From positions 46,774-110,773 of the forward strand of contig JAKSYS010000131.1 of the NCBI GenBank assembly GCA_022925895.1: 64,000 nt of DNA, written 5' to 3'. Within the stretch, counting starts at the first letter, position 1; the number at the start of each line of letters is the position of its first letter. Made by a program: the position numbers and the translations under genes. This document shows, piece by piece, positions 42,881-55,211 of this stretch. The notes below the pieces were generated by a model. The model made no database searches. It was not told the origin of the DNA and saw only the letters and a program-made list of their open reading frames with translations. Origin of the DNA: Fragilaria crotonensis (Eukaryota > Bacillariophyta > Fragilariophyceae > Fragilariales > Fragilariaceae).

Positions 42881-44367
42881 GATACTGACTTAGCTTTTGT
42901 CCCTCCTTAAAACTCATAAAATGTCCAGAACGTCCGTCACTCTTACCTTCATCCACGTTGAACTATAAACAGGACACGAACGTAGACTTTTGGGTAGTTT
43001 GCCTACCATACTTACAGAAAAATGACAGGAATTTCTGTCCAACGATCGGTTTCCACATTCCCCGGCTTGTTCTTAAAGTAGGAATACATATGTCATACCT
43101 CACTACTTAAGTAAGTCACTGAGATGTCAGACACATTCTCTTTTTCATTTAATCATACGAAATTGAGTACAACAGAATGTCGTGATTAGGACAATAGATC
43201 ACACTCTAATCATGCTCTTATATCATTCGAGGCTTCGCATGTTTGACATAGTTGATATCCATACTGATGACCTGCATGCCGCCGTCCTTCTCGTTAAACA
43301 CAAAACTTGCTGACAGATTGAAGCCATACGCAGAACCGATATAAACACAAAACTTGTTGACAGGTTGAAGCGATATTAGTAACGTATACACTTTTGTTTT
43401 GAAAGGACGATCTGACTATAAAAGTGAAACAAACTTACAGTGAAGGCCTCATATGCCGCGAACGTCCTTGAAGAGACAAAAGGAACTATTTCTACGTGGT
43501 CCTGTTGTTTAGCATGCAACGAATGTATTTGAACATTTAGGTTTACGTAGTCAAGGGATAAGCTCGAAAACGTCAGTGGAAGAAGGCGGGAATCCCGAAG
43601 CACAACAAGTGCATCATGCATTGGCTGCATTGCAGATTGTGGAAAGCTCCTTTGAGGTCATGATGGAATCTGCAGAATGTCTAAACATTTCACTTTATAA
43701 ATTAGAGAGATTTCGTGCTGGAATACTTTACACATTGCTTTGACAAAACTTTAGAGGTTAGTACAATAGCTCCCGTGTCGTGACTTCTGCATAAAATTAA
43801 TGCCAAGCAGAAGTGTCTTACCGGAGATAACCGCACCTTCTATCTGTCACCAAGTATTCTTGTGCTTAGAGAGAAAGACCGCAATATGCGTGCCTTTGTT
43901 CCCCGTCTGATGGTATGACTTTAAACTACCATAGCTACTACTCAGGGAAATACCTTGTTCCATGACTACAAGGTTTGTGAATTGCAGGAGCAGGCCATGT
44001 GATTTTGGGGAGAAACACAAAGATGATGAAAACAGGATTTTTTGTTAGTTTGGAAAGCCTTTGGTCGGCTTCCACTGTTTGCCAGGTCATGTTTTTTTTA
44101 AACGAGAAGTCTGCAAATGACTTTGAATTTGGATCCCTTGTCCAATCATTGATGAGGGAGAAATCTTTGCGGGTAGCCATTCACGGATTACAAAGCAATT
44201 AATATCATCATTCGAGTTGCTTAAGTTTCAAGCCTCCACCACCCATAGTGCAAATCATGGAGACTTTTGGGCTTCATTGATGTTGACCTGCACTACGATC
44301 CTCGATGATCTTGTCATCAACGACGTCTCCCACCATGTACATGGATAGCAGCTAGTAGTAGCTCAAA
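42881..44367. other. spacer with about 1 kb not present at 27.5 kb
   Basis: 42881-43140 and 44165-44367 match 27220-27480 and 27553-27740. The intervening DNA has no counterpart in the window. Small frames (43376-43630 minus, 43938-44180 minus) lack recognisable domains. Confidence 0.5.
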
Positions 44368-45111
44368 TTAACAAAGGTGAAAACTATGCGTGGTTGCGCT
44401 CTCAGCAGTGAAATCTTTTGACGAATTATCGTTTGATGTCGTGCTTGTGAATCCAGCCGCACGGCGGCTACTTTTCTTCGAATCAAGAAATATAAGTTTA
44501 TCACCAAGATCACCTCCAAGCTGTGCTGTCCATTGATACTTTTTAAAAAAGCAAGCATCCCTGCTGTGTAAATTTGTCCTTGTACTTCTCAATACAACAA
44601 TAGGGGCTAGTCTTCCACAAAACATCTTCTTGGGCACTGCTTCTTCAAGGTGGAGAAGAAAATGATGAGCAGATTGGCCGGACAACATTTCTCCCCTTGC
44701 TATGAGCAGTGTGATCTTCCTGGTTACAATAGTATGATTGAAAACATCAATGCCGTGTATGCCATCTGACATGATGCATGTGTTGATATTGTTCAAATTT
44801 ATTAATGGTCTTTGTGTCGCCGAGCGAGCGATGATGGCTTTCTCGGTGACATTACGCGAAAGGGAAGTTTTGCAACCGAGTTGAGTTCTGGGCGTCCCTG
44901 CCATTTGCTGCCCCATACTCTGGCTGCCTACTGCAGTATGAGTCTGTTGGTCTTCCAGTGTAATGAGACCAATTTGGTCAAAGAGATAGTTATATAAATT
45001 TCTGTCCCCTTCAGCAGGGATATCCATGACAAGGTGGTCCAGATCCCCGAATGACCTATGCTTACCGGTGCAACAGGCAAAAGGTTTGTCATTGGATGCT
45101 GGTTGTTGCAT
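44368..45111 (-). CDS. family V hypothetical protein, intact ORF
   Basis: 247 codons from ATG at 45111 (MQQPASNDKPFACCTGKH). Not recognised. Visible features are a D-rich start (GDLDHLVMDIPAEGD), a central IMSDGIHGIDVFNH, a GQSAHHFLLHLEEAVPKKMF segment and a Ser/Thr-rich C-terminus. No signal peptide or transmembrane helix is evident. The copy at 27.8-28.5 kb shares the text in three frames, which shows that only this one is intact, but it does not prove function. Possible fragment of a mobile-element protein or a multi-exon gene. Confidence 0.45.
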   Translation of the reverse strand: MQQPASNDKPFACCTGKHRSFGDLDHLVMDIPAEGDRNLYNYLFDQIGLITLEDQQTHTAVGSQSMGQQMAGTPRTQLGCKTSLSRNVTEKAIIARSATQRPLINLNNINTCIMSDGIHGIDVFNHTIVTRKITLLIARGEMLSGQSAHHFLLHLEEAVPKKMFCGRLAPIVVLRSTRTNLHSRDACFFKKYQWTAQLGGDLGDKLIFLDSKKSSRRAAGFTSTTSNDNSSKDFTAESATTHSFHLC

Positions 45112-45956
45112 GCAATTGCCAATTGTGGGGCAAAACTTTTAATCAACAACAAGAGTAGTTGAAAATCACCAGTGACACTGTCAGAAGACTAAGACAGGGA
45201 CTAAGCTGAATGTTGACAAACTAGTATGCAAAATACAACAGCCTTGCAATGATTTGATAAGGAACCAGGGCTGTTGAACACGGGCGACCTGCAGATGATG
45301 TTGTTCATGAAATGCATGATGGCAGCAATAAATTTAGGAATATCTTGCGAGAATGGTGATGAATCAGGAAATTTTTTCACCAGGGATACATAAAAATTCA
45401 GTAATATATGATTACAAGCTCATGAATCTGCAAGGATATGTAAAGCTGAGCATTTGCTAGTCAAATCCTATCATTTCAGCATAAGATTACACTGTTGTTG
45501 GTGTTGTTTTGCAATATTGAAATGAAGAAAAATCAGAGGTCATCGGATAAACCAGCATTGCAAAGGCATCTATCCTCAGAAAGATTCTTCAAGACGACAA
45601 CAATTTGTGGGGCTCTCGAAACGGCATGCACAATCGTTTCCACCGAGAACGGATCATCTGAGAATCAGACTGCATCATTTCCGAGATGATGTTGATTGTG
45701 GAGACATGGATCATGTCAAATCATGTGATTGGAACAAATGACCAACCAACCAGCTGTTTTATTAACTAACGCTCTTTATGAGTTCACACTGGTAAAACTG
45801 GTGCCATGGTGATGTGTTGGTGAGTTCTCACCGCGATGACATACCAGCAACATCATGGTTGCAAGAGTAGTGTAATGATATGTTTTAGGTTTTAGCAGAT
45901 ATACTGTCGACGGATCTACTGTTGTCGTTTCTACACGCTGGTTCACTGCCAATGTT
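45112..45956. other. spacer shared with 28.5-29.35 kb
   Basis: Collinear with the spacer downstream of the other family V copy, with small indels. Nothing coding was identified. Confidence 0.5.
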
Positions 45957-48080
45957 TCAGTCGCGGTTCAGACCCACATTATACCAGCGTCCAAACATCG
46001 ACGTTCGATACTGAACGCCAGCAGAAAAGGCACGTGCGAGTTCAGTGAATGCTGGTGGTCGATTTCTGCACTCAGCCCTGTCAACAAATGTTGAATTCCC
46101 GTTCTCTCGACGTTGCTTTTGCCTTCTCTCTGTCATTGACACTTGGTGATTTGTTCTTTTGCCTTTGCTCTATCGAACTGGTGGTTCAGTGGTGCTTGAT
46201 GATCAAGGTCAGCTGAAGGAGCCGTAAATGTGTGTCAATTCATGACTCTGATCTCTGCTTGCGCTCACTTCTTGTATCATTCAATCACCGGCACCGTTGG
46301 ATTGTCGGCGTACCCTTGATGCGACCGATCAGGGCAGCCCTGGGGTTGTGTATTCGAGCTGGTTGACGGACCCACACATGATCCTGGAGTCAGTTTTTCT
46401 TTATCACAGTGACCGGTCACGATTGCTTTCGCGTTTGCCTTTTGTGCGCTTCCTCGCTTGCCTGTTCATCTGGTACTGGAGGCATGCCGGACACTTTGTG
46501 GTACTCGACAATCAACCAATCTTGACGTTCGACGGAAGGGTTCCGTCCTTGGCCATGCTCCTCTGGGTTCTTGACACAGGGACACGCCCAAGAAGGCGGA
46601 AGTGCCAGATCATCATTCCGGTCCTTGCATCGAGGGTGCCCTTCTTGATGGCTTCTGCTGCATTGGTGTAGTCAGTGGTCTCGCCCGCTTGTGTGTGCAA
46701 GTGACGTGTTTGCTCGTTCTATCAAAAGTATTATTCAATTTTCTGATGCTTTTTTGAAATGGCTAAAGCAATGAAGCCATACAATGCGTGAAACAAATGA
46801 GGGAAGATTTGTATAGTAGTCATGGGTGACACCTTTAATAATCACATACGCAACGAACAAAACTGATTCGGCACGCAAGTTATGTATCACTTCAATCACT
46901 AGCTATGTTGTATAGAAGGCATGCTAAAAATAAGCCCAAAAACGGCACCAGGGCATGAAGTAATAAGAAATCACTCCGGCGCAGTCAGCAGAACATGCCA
47001 CATAGCACCAACTGCATCTCCTAGCCACTGGGCATTCTTGTTGTTCATTAAAATGTTGTGAGCTATTACAACCACGACAGCAGCCCATTTTTCTGCCAAA
47101 AGCGAGAATAGTACCTTCTCATTCTTTTGGAAAAACGCATTGCTCCAGTCTGAATACTTGAATGCGATACCATTCCTTCATGGAATGCAACTGTCAACTC
47201 CCATCCACTCCGAGATGGGGCTAAAGACTGATTCGCAGGTCAAGGTTTGGGATCAAAGAACCATGCTGTGTGTTTCCATTTGTTGCTGAAAGCCACTTGG
47301 ACACTGACCAAGAACTCCTGGATAGTACATGTAGCTGACTTGATTGCCATCATTATTGAACGTGGCATTGCTTGTCTTCCTCACGACACCATCCATCACA
47401 ATGATACGACGACGACGACGACGTTGTGCCCATTTCTCCGACATCAATGAATGAATGTCCATGTTCAGACCAGCAAACAGCACAACACAATTCCATTTGA
47501 ATCATCAAGTTTGGATTGTAGTTGTGTGCAGGAATGACGTGATTGGTTTCCCCCCTTGCGCAAGCAAACCAACAAGGAAGGAGATCAAACACGAACCCTT
47601 TGTCAGCAAGAAGTAAATGACGGACATCTGCTCTGATGGGCTGACTTCATACGTCATGACTGGATTGGAACTTGCACTCGAGAAGCCTGTTTTTCTTTAT
47701 GATCACCGATGACCGATGAGATGTCAGACGACGAAGACGAATCAATATTGCATAGTAGTAGTACTCAGAACACAATGAAACCGATTGTCATTGTCGACTC
47801 GACGAATTGCGTCCCCCAGTATATGCCAGGGTATCACACCATGGATTGTTCGCCGCATCAGCACAACCAGCGTATAATTCTTGTTCGTCATTGTGCGTCG
47901 ACCAAATTTGTGTTCAGTTTCAATCGCATGAGCCTGTCCATTACAGAAGCAGGGACCGTGAACACCAATGGAATCCGCATGATTTGGGACCCAGTCAAGA
48001 GGAGAAAGAAAACTCAAAAACACAATCGCGAGACTGTAACTATCTTGTCCCAACTGCTCTTTCATCAGGTCTGAGTACGA
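45957..48080 (-). pseudogene. family U gene, broken copy at 46-48 kb
   Basis: Collinear with 29349-31410. Readable blocks include AIETEHKFGRRTM near 47930, YNPNLMIQMELCC near 47510, MDIHSLMSEKWAQRR near 47460, AIKKGTLDARTGMMIWH near 46650-46600 and FVDRAECRNRPPAF near 46090. The frames are discontinuous and differ in position from the other copy. Products and role unknown; hydrophobic parts near 46930 suggest a membrane protein. Confidence 0.5.
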
Positions 48081-48880
48081 GTACCTCACGGAGAAGATGT
48101 TGATGACTGACATGCCGATATGACTTGACTTCGCCGACCGATGCTGCGATACCGGTACACGTACATGCTTTAGCGTAGAAGGGCTTGAAAAAAAAAACAG
48201 AGCGAGAGGGGTATCATTTAAGCAGATCTTATGTGTACAGTGTACATGTACAGTACTCGAGTACCACGAAGAACATAGAAAGTGTACTGTCAATACATAT
48301 GCACGCATATCGATATATGTATGAATGAATGGTAGGACCATGCATCATGTACATGTATCATATATGTACAGGTAAAAGTATGATATGTGTGCAGTGTATA
48401 TAGTATACAGTGTATACCCGTGCAAGAGTAGCTGGTACTGTACTAGCAGCACGATTGAAGTGTGTTCCGGATCATTTTTTTGGTTAAAATCTGTTCTTGC
48501 TCGCACTCACACACAGCCCCCTGTCTCCTATCTCGTTATTATGCACTGATAGTAGTGTATTCATTGTGCATGGTACATGAAGTTTTTCAGAAGGACGACG
48601 TTGTAAGTGCATCAGCATACTTTTGAGGACTGAAAAAGTCAATTTCCTTTACTTCAAGTTGTTGTTGTATTTTCGTATCGGCTCTAGTTGTTGTGGTAAA
48701 TTGTTTGAATACCATCGTTCATGTGTGCTCGGAGTACTACCGGTAGTCTGAAGGAGTTGATCGGATTGGAAAGCTTGGAGACCAATCACTTCATCGCTCG
48801 AACGTTTCAACTCACGTGCACACTGTTCTATCCAAGTACTCCAATAACCCCAGCTCCAATATACAAATCTTTTTTCCCTT
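48081..48880 (+). promoter_or_regulatory. upstream region and leader of LRR gene 7
   Basis: GTAC-rich palindromic cluster at 48236-48270 and 48345-48420, gtgttccggatcatttttttgg at about 48460, and the conserved leader from 48600 (accggtagtctgaaggagtt near 48739, cttggagacc near 48774). Closest to 37300-37865. Confidence 0.45.
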
Positions 48881-50641
48881 ATGGAGAATCACAACAGTGC
48901 CGACGACGTCGATGATGTTGTCAAGGATTCTTCAGGTGATGGCATTGATGAGCACCGCTTTGCTGAAGAATTTCCGTCCGTGCTGTCGTCGGCTCCGTCG
49001 TCTGGTTCCTTGTCTACGGCAAAGGACCATGATGATCGAGTCGTTGCTCATGGTGCTGGTCGTGTCGAGAAAACCAAGAAATTGGAACATGCACTGCCGA
49101 CTGACCCAGGAATGCATTTACCTACCGGGTTTGGAATGGTAGAGTCGATGGGAAGGCCTCCAGTTGTTGATTCAAGCAATTCCGACGTTGCTCCTGGAGC
49201 ATTTCCCGTACGCACGGCTCGCAGCACAGCACCAAGTCGCACCTTCAGGTCTCCCATTCGTTCCTATGACCCCCCCCCAAGGAGTTCACGAATGAAGAAT
49301 CCAAACAGGAAGATGGAGTGCCAAACTCCGCAGTTGCTGGAATTGGTATGTATGCTCTAGAAGCACAACGTGTACCAGACGGAAACGAGGACAGAACGGT
49401 GTTGGTCGGCGAGGCACAATACGTCAGAACGAAATGGCACCAACGTCGATTGATTAAATTGGGTCTTGCCTTGCTTGCGTGCGGTCTTTTTGTGGTGGTG
49501 GTAGTGATGGTTGTCCTTTTCGTTCGTCCACCATCTGCGGCTAATAGCAGTTCTTCATTGATGTTCCCTCCCACCGTCCCAATTACAGGCGCGCCCTCCA
49601 CCCCAGAACTAACCGCGGGGCCCCCCAGTCTGGTTCCATCTCAAGACGCGCCTTCCACCCCCGAACCAACAACTGCGCCTCCAACCACGGCCCCAACTAC
49701 ATCGGCGCCCACAACTCCCGATCCAACACTGACACCAACTACGAGAAGGCCCACCACCACCTCGAAACCGACCCCCTTCTTGACGCCGTTTGGAATTGCC
49801 TGCAACTTTCTTTCCATTCCAAACGTGACAAAGTGTCGATCGACATTTGTGTTTGACTCTAACAATAATGCAAACGACAAAACGACTGGTTCCACCATTC
49901 CCAGTGAGATTGGACTCTTGACACACTTGACGGAGTTGTGGCTCCATGAAAATGCGTTGAATTCCACAATTCCCAGTGAGATCGGACTCTTGACACAGTT
50001 GGGGGTATTGGCTGTCTCCTACAATGCGTTGACTTCGACAATTCCCAGTGAGATTGGACGCTTGACACAGTTGTACGGTTTCGTTTTCTACAGCACTTCC
50101 TTGACCTCCACAATTCCCAGCGAGATTGGACTCTTGACACAATTGAAGGTGTTGGTTTTCTCCAGCAATAAGTTGACTTCCTCGATACCAAGTGAGGTTG
50201 GACTCTTGAGAGAGTTGACGTATTTGGATTTCGACATCAATCACTTGATAGGGACAATTCCAAGTGAGATCGGACTCTTGACAAATTTGACGCAGTTGTG
50301 GTTCTCCAACAATGTGTTGACTTCCTTTATTCCCAGTGAGATCGGACTCTTGACACAGTTGACGTTTTTGTATTTATACTACAATCAGCTGACTTCGACG
50401 ATTCCAAGTGAGATTGGACGCTTGACAAAGTTGACGAATCTCTATTTCCACTACAATGCGTTGACTTCCACAATTCCCAGTGAGATCGGACGCTTGACAC
50501 AGTTGACGGGGTTGGATTTCTCCTACAATACGTTGACGGAGGCAATTCCATCATCCCTCTGCTCACTGCCTTCTCTATGGGATAATCGGCATCGACTGTG
50601 GTGAAATCACGTGTGCTTTCGGTTGTTGTGTCTGCGTCTAA
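48881..50641 (+). pseudogene. LRR membrane protein 7, frameshifts at a C9 run and 3' end
   Basis: ATG 48881 (MENHNSADDVDDVVKD). The cytoplasmic part reads to about 49268, where nine C (49270-49278) put it out of frame. The rest continues in 49318-50604 (juxtamembrane TKWHQRR, helix, Pro/Thr stalk with PTTAPTTSAPTTPDPT, cap CNFLSIPNVTKC, about ten LRRs). A one-base shift near 50578 gives a premature stop at 50604; in the next frame IGIDCGEITCAFGCC runs to TAA 50639-50641. The juxtamembrane motif has WHQRR in place of WYQRRW. If the three base differences are errors, this would be a full-length gene. Confidence 0.85.
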
Positions 50642-52646
50642 AGTGAATGAATGAATGAATGAATTGATCAACTGCAGCAAGGCCGCAAGGAAAAAGGCAC
50701 TGGAGACGGGTCGTGGTTTGCGGGTATTTGAGTTTGACTTTGGAGAGATCGGCGGAAGCAAGGAATGTAGGTGGGATCAGTTGGATGGATTTTGGCGGCG
50801 GATTGGATTCGTGTAAGCGAGAATTACGAAAAGTGGCTATGAAAGATGAAGGGAAGGTCGCTGGTGGCGGTATAAGGTATCAGCAGTTTGTTTACTTGCT
50901 GTTTCCGTTCTTCCACTATTTGTCCTAATTCTGTAGATTTGCTGCCATTTATTGGCGAACACATACTAAAGACAAGAAATGATATAACCGCTTGTTGGCT
51001 TCGATTGCTACAAATCATCATTTCGTACATGCCGAGGGTGGAAGGTCCATTGCTTCTTCATTTTCTTCCGCATGTCCCGAAGTTAGAGTCGAACGACCAA
51101 TCGCTGTCACAAAATATGGTTCTCGGTCCACGGCCACCGCATCACACTCATTTACTTTTGAACTTGCTCAAACTCAGGTGGTGCGCCACCATCAGCCATT
51201 TTGGTGCGCAATTAGTAACCTCAGTGACCATCGATGAGGCGATCTTGACGGAAGCACTGGCGGCTGCTTAGCCTTCTCGTAGAGCCGTCCAAGCCATCAT
51301 TTTTCTGAAATGGAAAAGCACAGCATCAAGGTTTCCTTCTATCTTGTTGAAAGACAAGGCTTCTTCAACTCGGGGTTCCAGACCAAGAATCCATGAAAGC
51401 GAAATCCCATGACATTATGACCCCTCCCGTTCTCGTTGGATGAATCTTGACGCGCAGAGGCTATCAAACTTATTTTCCCAATCATGCCCTCGTAGTGACA
51501 TGATTGCCACGATTACGACGTATACCCGTCAGAAAGAGTAGGAAGCTGTTGACACGAACTCATTGCAATCCCGACACAGAAAAAGTTACTCTGTAACACT
51601 GAGGTAAACACACTTTTGTTCACTTCATACGCCTCCTTCCCTCCCGACTGTGAATACTACAATCATCACAATATATTGTCCTTTGATGCTTTGCCATGAG
51701 TTCAGATGTCACGTGCGTCCCCTAAATCGTCAAGCAGGATTATACCGACACCATGGGACAAGATAACTTTCCGCAGCATGTACGGGGACCATGGGACTCT
51801 CATTTTGAATTGAAGGGTCGACTAAGTTGACCAAGGAATGGATCTGAGTTTCCAATCGCACAAGATGGTTTCAACATGACGCGATTGTCGGTGGGCTTGT
51901 ACTACATCAGTGATGACCGCGAATGCTATGATAATGGCAACAACCATCAAGATGGATTGGGACCCTTGCTTCTCCTTAGGCCGGACCCAAACCAGACACA
52001 AATCCCCGGACACACTTGTTTTGCTAAAATATTTCCCGCATTTATCACCGACCGTTGAGGGCCGTTGAGCGGTAGCGTGGCCTCAGTCCTTAACCTGTGT
52101 GTCTCCAGCTTTTCGAGAACACACTTGACGTGAACACACATCTTTTAGTGTAATACTGTACGAAATGATAATGCATACACTACTACTGTATAAAGACCCG
52201 TAAAGGATTGGCTGTATTTCAAATAATGTACTACTCCGAGTACTGTACTCGAGTACTGGAGAACGCGAGTAGTGGTACATAGTACTTGTACTCCGAATAC
52301 ATGCTCATCGTCGTTCTGTGCATGATGGCGTTGCCACCTTCATCGTGTCTTCACCATCGTCCTCTTCGGCCAACACACTGAGCATGCATCAAAAATGCAT
52401 ACTCACTATCGGTATCCTCAATGTAGAAGAGCAGCGACTGCAGCTTTGCATTCGTCGATCATCAATGGCGATGACGATGGCGATGATGATGGCGATAGCG
52501 ACATTACGACGCGGACGATGCATTTACTTATTATACTTTTGTTGTCAGATTGATACTGTAGCACTCCAGAGTAGCATGTACTGTGTACTGTATAGTGTTG
52601 ATGTCAGCACTATCTCGAAATAGTACCCCTAATGTAGAAAAGGGGA
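50642..52646. other. LRR 3' flank then unannotated spacer
   Basis: 50642-50820 is a shortened conserved 3' flank. The rest (50.8-52.6 kb) has frames up to 127 codons (50888-51271 +) with no domain and no paralogue in the window. GTAC palindromes cluster at 52195-52300, and a GATGGC-type imperfect repeat lies near 52467-52500. No gene is called. Confidence 0.45.
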
Positions 52647-52732
52647 CTTGTGTGTTACACAACTTTGTTCACACAACACACAAAAAGGGGGTTTTCGTGT
52701 GATGTGTGAACAAAGATGTGTAACTACACAAG
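52647..52732. repeat. long imperfect hairpin (35-bp arms)
   Basis: 52647-52681 and 52697-52732 are inverted copies with about three differences and one extra base, separated by a 15-base loop (aaaaagggggttttc). The transcript of either strand could fold into a stable stem. Unique in the window. Confidence 0.85.
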
Positions 52733-54570
52733 CTTAGACCCGGAAATGACTTTGTTTTTACATGTGTATCAGTGGGCAAATTCGCAATACACATGGAAAA
52801 ATTCTCTGTGTGTCTGCGTTGTGTGCCTGGTTAAGATGCGGCCTTAGACCAGTGGGATAAGTATGTTGTAACAGTGGTGATCTGAAATGCGTCTTGTGAT
52901 TATGTAACGATCCGTACGAAAACCAGGTACTAGTACCAGTACTCCATTTATATGTTAGCCGATACCCTGACATTCGCATCTACCAGGTACTGCTGTTGTT
53001 TGTACACTGTACACGTACGCTACTGCGTACTACACATTTTTCAGCCCCACATGCCATGAAGGACCAGATTTGACGTGCAAGTTCCGTGTGCTTCAGTCAT
53101 GGTCATCGGGGTCCAGTTCTCTCGACGTTTCGTTGGTTAAGATGGCACATCTCGTCGTCACTGTGCTCGATAACATGCTCGAGTTCAACGTCGTCGGAGT
53201 AGGTGGTCCTTGAAGTTCATGGTCGGCTGAAGCAATGCCGGTCAATGTCAGATCTCTGCTTGTTAAATTCATGTTTATTCTTGCAGGTCTTCTCATTTTC
53301 CACATCGCTCCACGTCCGTAATCTCTGACTTGAGATGGAGTGTTGCTGTGCTGTTGTGGCGACCTTTCCGAGTGAAGATAGATTCCAACTTGCACCTGTA
53401 TTATCACACGCGCCCCTGCTGATTATGCCATTTTCCTTTGGCCACGACGTTTCGGCATGCAGGACCATCGTCGTTGCTTACTATTTGCTCATGGCGCGGG
53501 GTTGGTCTCGGATTCCTTTCTCTTAGCGTATTCCCTTGTTGTTTTGAAACGTGGGCGTGTGGTTATGCCGCCGCACTGGCCGATGTTTTCTTGACAGAGA
53601 GTTGTCTCTCTGCACGTGGTTGTTGACGAAGGACGTTTGTGGGCGAATTCTTCTGTTTGATTGTCGATATGCATGGTAGTGTCTCACGGCTACTCATCTT
53701 CTTTGCTTTGCAGGACGTCTCGTTCGCTTTTCTTTCCGTCGATTGTTTCTATCGACGTTTGCGTTTTCGGAAGGAGCATTTATGATGACAGCGACTGTGG
53801 TGATTGACGCCTGTTGCGGCGTGCCGGAAAATACTGTTGGATTGTCAGGGGTGTCCTTGACGATGTGACCGGATCTGTTCTTGTCCTGGAGCAGGCTGGC
53901 GGATGTCGAGGTTGCTGACGGGACGCACACATACACATGAGCCGGGTGTCATTTCGCTTCGGTTCACTTCGCCTCGCGTTCCTCTAGCCGTTTTAGATGC
54001 AAGAATGCCAAAACACTTTGAGAGCTCGACAATCAAGCTTTGTCAGACCTTATCGCAATACGTCCCTGGCTTTTCAACTCCTGTTACAAAAGGCCGTCAA
54101 GAACCTGTTCCACCCTTGCTGAAAGTCCGCTGACGGGGACGCCTTCGAGTCGGCACGGCGATCTCATCCAAAAATCTTGACATGAAACGCTTCGTCAACT
54201 CGATATCGCATCATGCAATGATTGTTCTTGCCTACACATTAAAAGATGTAAAACAACCATTCGCAATCATTGTGAATAATGTTGTCAAAATTGCCCTTGA
54301 TCGTCCAGTTTTGATCCTCTGTTTTCTTCACCGACGTGGTCGTCCTCTCCAACGGATTAAGACACCTTTTTCCTGACGCTCTGCTGCAGTTCGTCGAGTC
54401 TCAGAAGAGTCTTCTTTTCGGTAACTCAGGAGTGACCTCATTTCAATGGGTTTGTCACGCCATGTTTAAGAGGCAGATCACAATGACAACAATGGCAAGA
54501 TATGGAGGATGCACAATTCTCCTCACAAACAAACTTGGCATAACGCAAGTCGTCCCTTGTAGTTGCTAAG
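52733..54570 (-). pseudogene. family U gene remnant, copy at 53-54.5 kb
   Basis: Minus-strand remnant. MTPGSCVCVRPVSN near 53950 resembles TPGSCVGPSTSSNTQ at about 29790 and the VCVCMCPVTKHD text near 8780. The segment 54260-54400 matches 4560-4690. Upstream of the LRR fragment at 54.97 kb, it again has the head-to-head arrangement. No intact frame. The first few hundred bases (52733-53000) hold only GTAC palindromes. Confidence 0.4.
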
Positions 54571-54971
54571 TCATCCTTTGAAGCCGTTTTCACTCCATTT
54601 GCCTTATCGAAGAGCGCGACTTCAAAAAGAAACAAGATACATCGGCCAGTCGAACGAATAGCGCATTGATGTTCGTCTGGCTTTGCGAAGCGATGAACGA
54701 TGAACAATGAGTCGTGGAATCGCATCACGCATGTACTGCTTCTATGCTTCTGGTATACTCCTATCATACATTGTATGCATACACAGAGTACAAAGTCCGT
54801 AGACTTGATAGGTACGGAGCGCTCCCGTACTCATGTATGCATACTGACAGTACCGGTAGTATGATACGATTCAATGATGTTCCGGATCCTTTTTGTGAAA
54901 AGAATCTGCCCCTACCTTCATTTCTCGCACACACACAGTTCTCTGCTATGGTAATATAATTCTTGTTCCGG
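54571..54971 (+). promoter_or_regulatory. upstream region of the LRR 5' fragment
   Basis: Block with acatcggccagtcgaacgaa (54638) as at 4931 and 15712, GTAC palindromes 54780-54855, and gatgttccggatcctttttg near 54876. It leads directly to the ATG at 54972 without the usual leader. Confidence 0.45.
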
Positions 54972-55211
54972 ATGGAGAATCGTGGCATACCAGGTAGCGC
55001 CAACGACGTTAATGTTTTCAAGGATTCTTCACGTGCTGCTGGTCGTGGCAGTGGTACTAAGAAATTGGAACATGCACCACTGGGTTACCCAATGCAATTA
55101 ACTCCCGGGTTTGGATCAGAGATCAGACGTGGGACATTGGACACGAATATTTGCCACATACGGAGTACTGCGCTACCATGCAAGCCATTCTACACAGTAC
55201 AATGTACGTAG
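54972..55211 (+). pseudogene. truncated LRR-gene N-terminus
   Basis: 79 codons from ATG 54972 (MENRGIPGSANDVN). It keeps GTKKLEHAPLGYPM from the cytoplasmic region, and after RRGTL the sequence runs into upstream-type DNA (gtagacttgaagggtacgt) to a stop at 55211. No helix or LRR. The same junction is present at 39.6 kb. Confidence 0.75.

Noticed and set aside
50888-51271. Plus-strand 127-codon frame
   Set aside because: No domain, no paralogue, ordinary length for chance in this composition.
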